Positions 51,474 through 60,002 are shown, counted from the stretch's first letter. The stretch: DNA of 64,000 nucleotides from Pseudoclavibacter terrae (GCF_008831075.1 NZ_WBJX01000007.1:62001-126000); one strand, 5' to 3'. Notes: generated by a model from the letters alone, not told the origin. Numbers and translations: made by a program.

Positions 51474-52178
51474 ATGACCGAGGCAACGATCCCGACCGAC
51501 GCGAGCCCAGCGAACAAGGAAGCAGCGAGGAGCAGCGAAGGCACCGCAGAGTCGATTGCCACGCTGCTCGGGGACGAGATCTACCAAGGCAAGCACGCGC
51601 CGGATGCGCCCCTGCGTGAGATTGCGCTTGCCACCCGACTGGGGGTCTCGAGGCGCTCGGTCCGGGAGGCGCTCCTCCTCCTGGAACGCCGAGGCCTGGT
51701 CCTCCACGAGCACAACCGAGGCGCGCGAGTTCGCCGGATGCGCCAGGCGGACGTTCTGGATCTGTACCGCGTCCGACGCATCCTCGAGGTGCAGGGCGCC
51801 CGAGCGGCACCAACGGCGTCCACCGCCGCACGCACCCACCTGGCACGTGCGTACGAGACCCTCGTGGCCAGCGGCGAATCGAACGACTCCTTCGAGATCA
51901 TTCGCGCTGACCTCGCGTTCCACGGTGCCGTCGTCGGGCTCGCCGACAGCCCTCGTATCGATGGGTTCTTCCGTCACATCGGCGATGAGATGCGGTTCGC
52001 GATCGCACTGCTCCGAGAGGATGAGACCCGATCTGGCGTGGCTGACATCGATGTCGTCGCCGACCACTCGGCCATCTACCGCCACCTGCTGGACGGGGAC
52101 GTGGTGGAGGCGCAGCTCGCGATTCTGCAGCACATCGAATTCAACGAACGGCGACTCCTGCGGCTCGTCGCGGCCTGA
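51474..52178 (+). CDS. GntR family regulator (FadR/FCD subgroup)
   Basis: A 234-residue regulator with an N-terminal winged helix (LREIALATRLGVSRRSVREALLLLERRGLV, about residues 44-73) and an all-helical FCD ligand-binding domain containing the metal-binding His/Asp positions (RADLAFHGAVVGLADSP). It starts 4 bases after the kinase stop and so forms an operon with it. It probably controls the divergent transporter-amidohydrolase-aminotransferase operon. Confidence 0.9.
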   Translation: MTEATIPTDASPANKEAARSSEGTAESIATLLGDEIYQGKHAPDAPLREIALATRLGVSRRSVREALLLLERRGLVLHEHNRGARVRRMRQADVLDLYRVRRILEVQGARAAPTASTAARTHLARAYETLVASGESNDSFEIIRADLAFHGAVVGLADSPRIDGFFRHIGDEMRFAIALLREDETRSGVADIDVVADHSAIYRHLLDGDVVEAQLAILQHIEFNERRLLRLVAA

Positions 52179-52280
52179 GGGGAGCACCTGGCCGAACTGC
52201 GTGTCACAGCCTGCGAGCTCCGACCGTTGCCGCAAGCGCAAGCCGTCCAGATGCGCACTGACGTCAGCTGCGTTACAAGA

Positions 52281-52320
52281 TTTGGCCAGATGGCCACTTT
52301 AATTTGGCCATGTGGCCAAA
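52281..52320. promoter_or_regulatory. tandem TetR-type operators before the SMR operon
   Basis: TTTGGCCAGATGGCCACTT (52281-52299) and the nearly perfect palindrome TTTGGCCATGTGGCCAAA (52303-52320) are two copies of TTTGGCCAnnTGGCCAAA, spaced about two helical turns apart. They end 19 bases before the TetR start. Confidence 0.78.
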
Positions 52321-52339
52321 ATTGCGCTACGGTGCTCGC

Positions 52340-52951
52340 ATGAGTCCCCCTAGAGAACACAGACCGATCGATGAGCGGCGACAGCAATTGATCGATGCAG
52401 GCATCGAACTGCTGGCCGAAGAAGGCGTGGCTGCTGTCACCACTCGCGCCGTCACCTCACGCGCGGGCCTTCCGCATGGCTCCTTCCACTACTGCTTCCC
52501 GACGAAGGGCGCGCTCTTCGCAGCGATACTCGAGAGCGAGATAAGCCAGACCATGGGCGTCGCTTTCACCCCGCCGCAGGAATCCCACTCCGCCAAGGAA
52601 CACCTGGAACGTGGGCTCCTTGCGCACCTCGAACTGACGAGAGCACACCCGGAACGTGCACTCGCACTCAACGAGCTGACGGCGATCGCGCACAGGGACC
52701 CCGACCTTCAGCACCTTTCAACGTGGGAGCACACCGAGTACATCCGGGAAGTGACAGCCAATCTCGACGAATGGGCGAACACACGGAAGCTGCGATTGAC
52801 GATCCCTACGAGCGAGGCAGCCGCATTCCTCGTCGCCGTGGCTGACGGAGTGTCGTCGTCCTGGCTCAAGAACCGCGACGCGGACGCCGCCAACCGGAGC
52901 ATCAAGCTGGCGGCGCAGACCATCGCCACACTCATCGAGGAGGACGCATGA
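52340..52951 (+). CDS. TetR family regulator of the SMR efflux operon
   Basis: A 203-residue TetR regulator with helix-turn-helix AVTTRAVTSRAGLPHGSFHYCFPTKGAL (about residues 29-56). I choose the ATG at 52340 because the upstream ATG at 52304 is inside the operator. The stop overlaps the first SMR gene by ATGA. Local repression through the tandem TTTGGCCA sites, relieved by a cationic drug, is the expected mechanism. Confidence 0.88.
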   Translation: MSPPREHRPIDERRQQLIDAGIELLAEEGVAAVTTRAVTSRAGLPHGSFHYCFPTKGALFAAILESEISQTMGVAFTPPQESHSAKEHLERGLLAHLELTRAHPERALALNELTAIAHRDPDLQHLSTWEHTEYIREVTANLDEWANTRKLRLTIPTSEAAAFLVAVADGVSSSWLKNRDADAANRSIKLAAQTIATLIEEDA

Positions 52952-53325
52952 AGAAGTGGCTCTTCCTTGGTGTCGCGATCGCGGCAGAGGTCACCGGCGC
53001 TCTCGCGCTCCAGGCAGCTGTCGACGAGGCAGGCTGGTACGCACTTGTCGTCGCCGGCTACCTCACGGCGTTCTTCATGCTCACGAGAGTCCTGAAAGCG
53101 GGCATGGCCGTCGGTGTTGCTTACGGCATCTGGGGCGCATCGGGAGTTGCGCTGACCGCAGTCGCTGCGGCCGTGCTGTTCGGTCAGGCACTCACGGGGG
53201 TCATGATCGCAGGGCTCCTCCTCATTGTCGGCGGCGTTCTCCTCGTAGAGCTCGGATCGCAGCGAGCCCTTGCTGCTCGTGCACACCAGATCGTCGAACC
53301 GCAAGCAACCGATGGAGTCAGCTGA
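52948..53325 (+). CDS. SMR family multidrug efflux subunit 1
   Basis: A 125-residue, four-helix inner-membrane protein. The essential proton- and drug-coupling glutamate is Glu14 (AIAAEVTGAL), as in EmrE, and GVAYGIWGASGVALTA is the conserved helix-3 motif. A cytoplasmic tail of about 20 residues extends beyond the fourth helix. It is coupled to the second SMR gene by a one-base overlap, so the pump is probably a heterodimer. Confidence 0.88.
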   Translation: MKKWLFLGVAIAAEVTGALALQAAVDEAGWYALVVAGYLTAFFMLTRVLKAGMAVGVAYGIWGASGVALTAVAAAVLFGQALTGVMIAGLLLIVGGVLLVELGSQRALAARAHQIVEPQATDGVS

Positions 53326-53639
53326 TGGGCTGGGTACTTCTCTCGATCGCGATCGTCCTCGAAGTCGGGGCGACGATCAGCCTCAAACTCGCCACAGACG
53401 GCAAGAAGCTCTGGTATGCAGCCGTAGCGGTGGGATACATCTCGGCATTCTCGCTCCTGGCCGGTGCACTCTCCTTCGGCCTCCCGATCGGAGTCGCGTA
53501 CGGCGTCTGGGCGGCGAGCGGTGTCGCCCTCACAGCCGTGCTCGGGCGACTGCTGTTCAAGGATCCCCTCACCTGGATGATGGGCGGTGGCATAGCGCTG
53601 ATCATCGGCGGCGTCTTCCTGGTCGAACTCGGCCACTGA
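53325..53639 (+). CDS. SMR family multidrug efflux subunit 2
   Basis: A 104-residue four-helix SMR protein with Glu13 in VLEVGATISLK and GVAYGVWAASGVALTA. It is shorter than its partner, the usual asymmetry of paired SMR systems such as EbrAB, where both subunits are required and are inserted in opposite orientation. Confidence 0.88.
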   Translation: MGWVLLSIAIVLEVGATISLKLATDGKKLWYAAVAVGYISAFSLLAGALSFGLPIGVAYGVWAASGVALTAVLGRLLFKDPLTWMMGGGIALIIGGVFLVELGH

Positions 53640-53667
53640 GCGGGTTCCAGCGGCTACCGTGGCAGGC

Positions 53668-54699
53668 ATGTCGGATGCGCAATCAGACCCGCCCGAGCTG
53701 AACCGGACTCGTGGCCAGGCGGCCACCATGCGGGCGATCGTGAACTCGACGGATGGCGGGCCGCGCAGCCTCGAGTTCCGCGACATGCCCGTCCCGCACC
53801 GGCCGCCCGGCCACGTGCTCGTCGAGGTGCGTGCGGCCGGCGTCGCGTTCCCGGATGTGCTGCAGTCGCGCAGCGAGTACCAGCACCGCATCCCGACCCC
53901 GTTTGCGCTGGGCAGCGAGTTCGCGGGCGTTGTCGCCGAGGCTGGCGAAGGTTCCGGGTTCGCGGAGGGTGACCGGGTCTTCGGCGTCGCGAGCCACGGC
54001 GCGTTCGCCGACTACGTCGTCGCTCTGGCCGACCGCGTGCTGCCGTTGCCCGACTCGATCGGTTTCGTTGACGCCGCCGCGCTGCCTCTCAACCTCCTCA
54101 GCGCCGACTTCGCGCTCCGCGACCGCGGGCAGGTGAAGCAAGGAGAGACCGTCCTCATCCAGGGCGCCGCGGGCGGGCTCGGCGTCGCCCTCATCCAGCA
54201 GGCGAAGCTCATCGGCACCACTGTGATCGCCGTCGTCTCGACCGAGGAGAAAGGCGCGCTGGCCGAGTCGGTCGGCGCCGACCACACGGTCCTCGCAGTA
54301 GATTTCCTCGCGGAGGTGCGACAGCTGACGCAGGGCCGCGGCGTCGACGTCGTGCTCGACCCGGTCGGCGGTGACCGCTTCACCGACTCACTGCGCTGCC
54401 TCGCGAAGCGCGGCCGCCTGGTGGTGCTCGGGTTCACGGGCGGGAGCATCCCGACCGTCAAGACCAACCGACTCCTGCTGAACAACATCTCCGTCGTCGG
54501 AGCCGCTTGGGAGGGGCTCATGCCCGAGTGCCTCGTCTCGCTCCCCGAACAGTGGGCCAGGCTCTCACCCGCCGTCGAGCGCGGTGAGCTGCGGGCCTCC
54601 ATCAGCGAAGTCGTGCCGCTCGAGCAGGCCCCGGAGGCCGTCGCGAGCCTGGATGAGCGTCGCGCGCGCGGCAAGATCGTCATCGACCTGAGCCTGTAG
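53668..54699 (+). CDS. NADPH:quinone oxidoreductase-like zinc-independent MDR protein
   Basis: A 343-residue medium-chain dehydrogenase/reductase. It has a GroES-like N-terminal domain (VRAAGVAFPDVLQSRSEYQ) and a Rossmann domain with LIQGAAGGLGVALIQQAKLIG. It lacks the zinc-binding Cys/His set of alcohol dehydrogenases and so belongs to the quinone-oxidoreductase branch, which reduces quinones or enones with NADPH. The start at 53668 (MSDAQSD) or the internal ATG at 53728 are both possible. No functional link to neighbours is evident. Confidence 0.85.
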   Translation: MSDAQSDPPELNRTRGQAATMRAIVNSTDGGPRSLEFRDMPVPHRPPGHVLVEVRAAGVAFPDVLQSRSEYQHRIPTPFALGSEFAGVVAEAGEGSGFAEGDRVFGVASHGAFADYVVALADRVLPLPDSIGFVDAAALPLNLLSADFALRDRGQVKQGETVLIQGAAGGLGVALIQQAKLIGTTVIAVVSTEEKGALAESVGADHTVLAVDFLAEVRQLTQGRGVDVVLDPVGGDRFTDSLRCLAKRGRLVVLGFTGGSIPTVKTNRLLLNNISVVGAAWEGLMPECLVSLPEQWARLSPAVERGELRASISEVVPLEQAPEAVASLDERRARGKIVIDLSL

Positions 54700-54740
54700 C
54701 GCTGCGGCTGCCGGGCGGGCGAAACGCGCCGCGGAGCCCC

Positions 54741-55340
54741 CTACCCCGACGCTTGGCCGGGACGCCCGAGCAGGTCGAAGAAAACAGCAAGCTGCGCCCC
54801 CATGTCGACTCTGGGATCCCGGAGCCAGGCGATCTGCACCCCCTCGACGAAAGTCAACAGAACCGGAGCCGAGGCAGCGGCATCAGTTGCGAGCGGCAAC
54901 TGCCCGCGGGCGACCATGTTCTGCAGCTCGAATTCGTAGCTGTGGCGAGCCTCCTCGAGCCGGGCTGCAAGGTACGCGTGCGCAGGATGCTCGGGGCGCG
55001 CACCTTCGATGGAGAACCGAACGTAGAGCTCGATGAGTCCCGGCACCTGCGCATTCCGTTCGAGGACAGCCTGGAGTGCCTGCTCGAGCGAGGCGCTCGC
55101 CCCGACGTCGTTCGTGACGTACGCCTCTACAAACATGTCGTGACGCTCAAGGATCGCGCTGTACAGGTCTTCTTTCGTGCCGAAGTGATGGAGCAGACCG
55201 GCGGAACTGAGGTCGACGGCTGCCGCGATCGCTCGCACCGTGGCACCCGCGTAGCCCTGCTCGCCGATCAGGCGCAGCGCCGCGTCAAGGATCTCGTCCC
55301 GTTTCGCCGTCCCCTTCGGGCTCGCTCGTTGCCTGCTCAT
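54741..55340 (-). CDS. TetR family regulator downstream of GH106 gene D
   Basis: A 199-residue TetR protein with helix-turn-helix ATVRAIAAAVDLSSAGLLHHFGTKEDLYSAIL (about residues 35-66). It follows GH106 gene D on the same strand after a terminator hairpin. It may bind the TAAACCAA-n7-TTGGTTTA dyad upstream of gene D, which would explain why a TetR gene accompanies this paralogue as it does B and C. Confidence 0.86.
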   Translation of the reverse strand: MSRQRASPKGTAKRDEILDAALRLIGEQGYAGATVRAIAAAVDLSSAGLLHHFGTKEDLYSAILERHDMFVEAYVTNDVGASASLEQALQAVLERNAQVPGLIELYVRFSIEGARPEHPAHAYLAARLEEARHSYEFELQNMVARGQLPLATDAAASAPVLLTFVEGVQIAWLRDPRVDMGAQLAVFFDLLGRPGQASG

Positions 55341-55396
55341 GGTGCGAGTGTAGGAGCAATCCAGCGGAACGCGACCTTCGAGGGGCGCACCTGCAC

Positions 55397-55433
55397 GGGT
55401 GGGCGGCGGCGCGTTGACACCGTCCGCCCACCC
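55397..55433 (-). terminator. terminator of GH106 gene D
   Basis: GGGTGGGCGG (55397-55406) and CCGCCCACCC (55424-55433) form a perfect 10-base-pair stem just after the GH106 stop on the minus strand. Confidence 0.75.
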
Positions 55434-55451
55434 TGCGCATCGGACCGGGCT

Positions 55452-58400
55452 CTACTCGATCGCTCGGCCCTTCCTCCGCTTCCTCACTGCCATGACCGTC
55501 GCGCCGGCGGCAAGCAGCAGTGCCGCAAGTGCGGCCAGCGGGAGCGCGTCCGCACCAGTTGATGCCAGCCCGCCGGGGTTGCCGCCGTCGGCTGTGGGCG
55601 GTGCCCCCGCTTCGGCGGTCGAAGCGGGTGGAGAACCCGCGTCGGCAGTCGCCGTCGGGGCAACGCTCGGAGGAAGTGTGGCTCCCGGCTCCTCCGAGTT
55701 GACGGCGACCTCCTGCGTCGAGAGGAGGGTCACCGGTCCCGTCAGCCCGATCGGGTGTGTCCTGCGCTCCCCGGGGAAGGGATTCGGCGTTCCGGCGCTG
55801 AGGCTCGTCACCTTGTTCCGGAGCGTCGTGGCGATCTCCACCTCCACGATGTTGGCGCCGACGGTCAGCGCCGAGGCAACGTCCACCATCGTGTTCTCCC
55901 CGACGTGACGAGAGACTTCGACTCCGTTCACGCGGACGACACTTGTCCCCTTGGCACCGTTCAGCGCCAGCTGCGCACCAGCACCGTCCTCGAACCAGGA
56001 CTCCGGCAGAGTGAACTCCGTGCGGTAGGTGCCGACACCTGATTCACCGGTGAGCCCGTCGATCTCACGCCAGTCCCCGAGAGGCGTGCCGGCAGGTGCA
56101 TCGAATGTGGTGGAGCCGTCTGGCGAGACAGTCTCGGCCGAGAGCGACCATTCGGTGAGCGCACGTGGATCGCGGTCACCACCGAGGGTGGCTTCCAGCT
56201 CCCTGCTTTGGCCGTCTGCGAACTCGAGTGAGACCTGATCCGAGCTCGTCGCCGTCCAGGACACGGATCCGTCCGCGAGGACGCTGAGCGGCAGCGGCTC
56301 CGCGTTCGTGATGGCATCGCTGCTCGGCGCCTGGCTGCCGTCGATCTCGATGACCTTCGTGCCGAGCGGCTCGAGCGCCATCGGTATCCGAGTGCCATCT
56401 GCCGTCGCCGAGTACTGGGCCACCGGCACGCGCTCGCCGGTCCAGAGGTCGATCTCGTTGACCCCGCCGACCGCAGAGACCATGGGTGCGAATTCAACCG
56501 GCTCAGCGGAGGTGTTGTAGAGGTACACGTAGGTCGTGTCGCCGCTCTGCCGGTACTGCGTGAGCACGGGCGCGTCGTTCCAGGCGACTCTTGCTGAGAC
56601 CCCGAGGTCACGGAGCGCGCCGAGAACGCCGTCGGTGTCGGCCACGACCCGAGTGCGATCAGAAGCGAGGATCTGTTCGAACGCCTGCGCGACGCCCTGC
56701 GCTCCAGCTTCGCCGCTCGCGAAGCTCGCGTCGGTCGACGGTGCGGACCCGACGATGACGATCGGCACTCCACTTCGGGAGGCGTCCTCGAGTGCCGAGG
56801 CCGCGGCGCCGTCGACCGCTGTTTCGTCGATGATCACCGCCTGGTAGGCCGGGCCGTCGGGGAAGAGCGTCTCGCCGCCGATCGCGCCGTCTGCGGAAAG
56901 ACCAGCCGGGTCGATGTACTGCACCGAGAAGCCGTTGTCCTCGAGCGCCTTGGTCTCGTAGAGCTGGTCAGGCGCTTCAGCGTCGACGCTCGTGTCGAAG
57001 GCTCCGCGGGCCGTGGTCGTCAGGAACTCGGTCGAGTAGATTGCGAGGTCGGTCTTGGGGACACCCGTCTCGAGCACAAGCGTGCCTCGCGCCCAGTAGT
57101 CGGTGAGCTCATTCCATCCGCTCCACTGCGGATACGTCTGGTCGTTCCAGCTCTCGCCGACGATGCCCCAGAAGCGGTCCTGGGTCGGCCACGGTGCGTT
57201 CTCGGATTGGCTCGCGTATCCGTGCACGTACGGCTTCGTCAGGCCAGCGGCCCATTCCTTGTCCATCAGCTGCTGGTAGTCGCCGAGGGTGATCTCGTAG
57301 GCTCGCGTGAACTGCGCTCCGAGCTCGGAGGAGATGCGCGTCGCGCCACCCTGATGCGCCCCCGCGACGAGCGTCCGCTGCCAGTCGAGCGCGTACCGCC
57401 ACGTGGCTTCATCAGAGGAGACCGGGAACCGATCACCGGAGTTGAGCGACTCGCCCTCGATGTTCGCCCCCATCAGCGCGAGTTCTCGAGCCGAGCGGAT
57501 GACATCGAGGTTCTGGCCGTAGGCGGGCTGCGTCTTGAAGTCCACGCCATACCCCTGCGCCCACTCCTGGTAGGGCCGGAGATGCTCGTCGACGTAGAGG
57601 TCAGTGAGTGTCGTGTAGTAGTCGGTGCGAATGCGCTCGCCCGTTTCATCGGCAGCCGCGAAGTCGGGTGTCGGCTCCTCGTTCGGCACCCAGTAGCGCG
57701 CCATGCCGTGTGCGAAGAAGAACGGCAGGTAGGCGGTGGGGTCGTAGCCGCGCGCGGCCTTGAAGTCGTCGACGAAGTCGGGAGTCCAGAAGAGCGAGTC
57801 GGCGTTGAGCTCGAGCGAGTCCTCGAAGAGGTCACCACCGACCTTCGTGAGCTTGGGCCCGTTGTCGCCGATCTGGTGCTCGTCGAGGTATTCGGTAGCT
57901 GCCCGCGCGGCGTCGGCGTCGAACGCGCTCGTGACTCCTTGCTCCGCGTCGCGTTGCCAGTAGGCGAAGAGGATCCAGTCGCCTTCTGGTGGTGCCGTCC
58001 AGGTGATGGAGCCGTCGTCGACCGTGCTCGTGAGGTCGACGACGGAGGCTGGGTCGAGGATCGTCGACGAGGCAGGAGGGATCGCCTCACCCTCCACGAC
58101 GGGGCCAGCAGTCACGACCCTGGCGGCAGAGACCGCCACGAGCTCTGCATCCCGACTACCCTCGGCATCGTCGAGGGCCTTCGGAAGGGTGCCACTGTAG
58201 GTCGCCCCGGAGGCCACATCAATCCGCCCGTACTGGAGCTCCTTCTGCACATACGGTGTGCCGACACCGGTGTTCGGGGTCTGCACGGGCCAGGCAGCCC
58301 CCATGGTCATGCTCGCCTTCACGCCGATCTCGGCAGCCTCGTCCAGGACTGCGCCAAGAATGTCGCGCTGGACCTCATTCGCCCAGAACTCGGCCGAGAA

Positions 58401-58682
58401 TGCGATCTCGACTGAACTGAAACCTGCGTCCGAGATCGCGTGCAGCTCTCGGAGCGCTTCGGCTTCCGAGATCGGGGTCTGCCACCACCAGCGCATGCCA
58501 GGGCGCTGGTCGGAGCCCGGGTCTCTCAGGGATGCCTGGTCGATCGCACCTGAGTCCGGCGCCGCGACAACCGGGCCCGCGGGAATCGTGAGGCTGCCGG
58601 CTGCGAGCAGCAACGCCACCGCGGCCGCGATAGTTCGCGGCGAAGCGCCACCAGATTGCCTTGTGGAACGTTTCAATCTCAC
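55452..58682 (-). CDS. secreted, sortase-anchored GH106-type glycoside hydrolase, paralogue D
   Basis: A 1076-residue exoenzyme and close full-length relative of paralogue C. It shares RPGMRWWWQTPISEAEALREL (split here from residue 60), GFSSVEIAFSAEFWANE, TPNTGVGTPYVQKELQYGR and VHGYASQ. A signal peptide ends around residue 41 (VVAAP). The C-terminal jelly-roll-like module has LPESWFEDGAGAQLALNG. The anchor differs from A, B and C: an Ala/Pro/Thr stalk, LASTG (1039-1043), an Ala/Leu helix and an RKRRKGR tail. The start is the GTG at 58682 with AAGGGAGAAC upstream, as in C. It is likely to have the same type of substrate as C. Confidence 0.83.
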   Translation of the reverse strand: MRLKRSTRQSGGASPRTIAAAVALLLAAGSLTIPAGPVVAAPDSGAIDQASLRDPGSDQRPGMRWWWQTPISEAEALRELHAISDAGFSSVEIAFSAEFWANEVQRDILGAVLDEAAEIGVKASMTMGAAWPVQTPNTGVGTPYVQKELQYGRIDVASGATYSGTLPKALDDAEGSRDAELVAVSAARVVTAGPVVEGEAIPPASSTILDPASVVDLTSTVDDGSITWTAPPEGDWILFAYWQRDAEQGVTSAFDADAARAATEYLDEHQIGDNGPKLTKVGGDLFEDSLELNADSLFWTPDFVDDFKAARGYDPTAYLPFFFAHGMARYWVPNEEPTPDFAAADETGERIRTDYYTTLTDLYVDEHLRPYQEWAQGYGVDFKTQPAYGQNLDVIRSARELALMGANIEGESLNSGDRFPVSSDEATWRYALDWQRTLVAGAHQGGATRISSELGAQFTRAYEITLGDYQQLMDKEWAAGLTKPYVHGYASQSENAPWPTQDRFWGIVGESWNDQTYPQWSGWNELTDYWARGTLVLETGVPKTDLAIYSTEFLTTTARGAFDTSVDAEAPDQLYETKALEDNGFSVQYIDPAGLSADGAIGGETLFPDGPAYQAVIIDETAVDGAAASALEDASRSGVPIVIVGSAPSTDASFASGEAGAQGVAQAFEQILASDRTRVVADTDGVLGALRDLGVSARVAWNDAPVLTQYRQSGDTTYVYLYNTSAEPVEFAPMVSAVGGVNEIDLWTGERVPVAQYSATADGTRIPMALEPLGTKVIEIDGSQAPSSDAITNAEPLPLSVLADGSVSWTATSSDQVSLEFADGQSRELEATLGGDRDPRALTEWSLSAETVSPDGSTTFDAPAGTPLGDWREIDGLTGESGVGTYRTEFTLPESWFEDGAGAQLALNGAKGTSVVRVNGVEVSRHVGENTMVDVASALTVGANIVEVEIATTLRNKVTSLSAGTPNPFPGERRTHPIGLTGPVTLLSTQEVAVNSEEPGATLPPSVAPTATADAGSPPASTAEAGAPPTADGGNPGGLASTGADALPLAALAALLLAAGATVMAVRKRRKGRAIE
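58664..58675. promoter_or_regulatory. intragenic LacI-type operator in GH106 gene D
   Basis: TGAAACGTTCCA on the minus strand at codons 3-7, identical in sequence and position to the site in gene C. Confidence 0.5.
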
Positions 58683-58701
58683 CGTGTTCTCCCTTGAACC
58701 T

Positions 58702-58724
58702 TAAACCAATCAGTGCTTGGTTTA
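58702..58724. promoter_or_regulatory. TetR-type operator upstream of GH106 gene D
   Basis: TAAACCAA (58702-58709) and TTGGTTTA (58717-58724) are perfect inverted repeats with a 7-base spacer, 20 bases upstream of the gene D start. Confidence 0.72.
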
Positions 58725-58832
58725 GGAAGCTAGTCGAACGGTGGCGACCGCGCAAGGCTCAGGAGTGCGGCAACAGCCAGGCGCGCGTTGCTCTGCTCGC
58801 GAGATCGTCCGCTCCCCTGCCAGACTCGAACG

Positions 58833-59951
58833 ATGACCTCCCCCGCGTTCGTCGCCCAGCTCCCCGCCCCGATTGCCCGCCTCGTGGAGGGCGTCGAGCT
58901 GCTGGACCCGGCGGATGCGCCCCCGCTGCGCTGGGGGATCCTCGGCGCAGGCCACATCGCGCGCAGGTTCGCGCAGGAGGTGCCCGAGCACACCCGGTCG
59001 ACGATCGCGGCGGTCGGGGCGCGCGAGCTGTCGCGCGCCCAGGCGTTCGCCGACGAGCTGGGCGTCGATCGCGCGCACGGCTCCTACGCCGAGCTCATCG
59101 CCGACCCGGACGTCGACGCCATCTACCTCGCGACCATCAACTCGACCCACCACGACCTCGCGCTCGCGTGCATCCGCGCCGGCAAGCCGGTGCTCGTCGA
59201 GAAGCCCTTCACCCTCAACGCCGCCGAGGCCCTCGACGTCTTCGCCGCCGCAGAAGAGCACGGAGTGCTCGTCGTCGACGGCATGTGGACCCGGTTCCTC
59301 CCCCAGTTCACGGTGGCGAGGCAGATCGCCACCAACGGGCTGCTCGGCCGCCTCGTCACGGCGCACGCGAACTTCGCCGGGGTCATGCACACCCCTGTCC
59401 CGCGCATCGTCGACGTCGAGCAGGGCGGCGGTGCCCTGCTCGACATCGGCGTCTACTCGGTCGCCGCCGTGCACGACCTCCTCGGCCCGCCCAGCGAGGT
59501 CGCGGCGGCCGGCAACCTGCTCCCCGGGTACGCCGTCGACGGCTCAGCATCCGTCATCATGCGCACCGCGAGCACCGTCGGCACAGCCCGCTGCAGCTTC
59601 GAGGGGCGGGCCCCGTCGACGGCGGAGTTCGTGTTCGAGCGCGGCATCGTCGAGCTGCCGGAAGAGTTCTTCGTTCCCGGGATACTGCGTGTGAGCGAGT
59701 TCGGCGGCGACGGTTCCGAGCAGGCGTCCGACGAGTCGACCGACGGCGTCAGCGGTGCCATCACCACCGAGTGGGATGCGACCGTACCGGGTGGCTTCCA
59801 GTTCGAGGCCGCGGAGTTCGCGCGCCTCCTCGCGAGCGGCGCCACGCAGTCGCGGGTGATGCCCTGGCAAGCATCCGTCGAGGTCATGGAGGTGCTCGAC
59901 CAGGCTCGAGCAGCCATCGGCGTCGTCTACCCGGGGGAAGCCACCGCGTAG
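58833..59951 (+). CDS. Gfo/Idh/MocA family oxidoreductase
   Basis: A 372-residue NAD(P)-dependent oxidoreductase. The Rossmann motif is WGILGAGHIARRFAQE (near residue 30), the catalytic-region EKPFTLNAAEALD is near residue 125, and the C-terminal barrel-like domain begins around GRLVTAHANFAG. It is closer to the trans-1,2-dihydrobenzenediol/glucose-fructose oxidoreductase style than the enzyme at 86-1153, and not its duplicate. It is divergent from GH106 gene D. The substrate could be a sugar released there, but this is a guess. Confidence 0.9.
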   Translation: MTSPAFVAQLPAPIARLVEGVELLDPADAPPLRWGILGAGHIARRFAQEVPEHTRSTIAAVGARELSRAQAFADELGVDRAHGSYAELIADPDVDAIYLATINSTHHDLALACIRAGKPVLVEKPFTLNAAEALDVFAAAEEHGVLVVDGMWTRFLPQFTVARQIATNGLLGRLVTAHANFAGVMHTPVPRIVDVEQGGGALLDIGVYSVAAVHDLLGPPSEVAAAGNLLPGYAVDGSASVIMRTASTVGTARCSFEGRAPSTAEFVFERGIVELPEEFFVPGILRVSEFGGDGSEQASDESTDGVSGAITTEWDATVPGGFQFEAAEFARLLASGATQSRVMPWQASVEVMEVLDQARAAIGVVYPGEATA

Positions 59952-60002
59952 GTCCGTAGGTCACGGCTTGCCATGTCGGGAGTATGCGAGTACGGTGACA
60001 GC

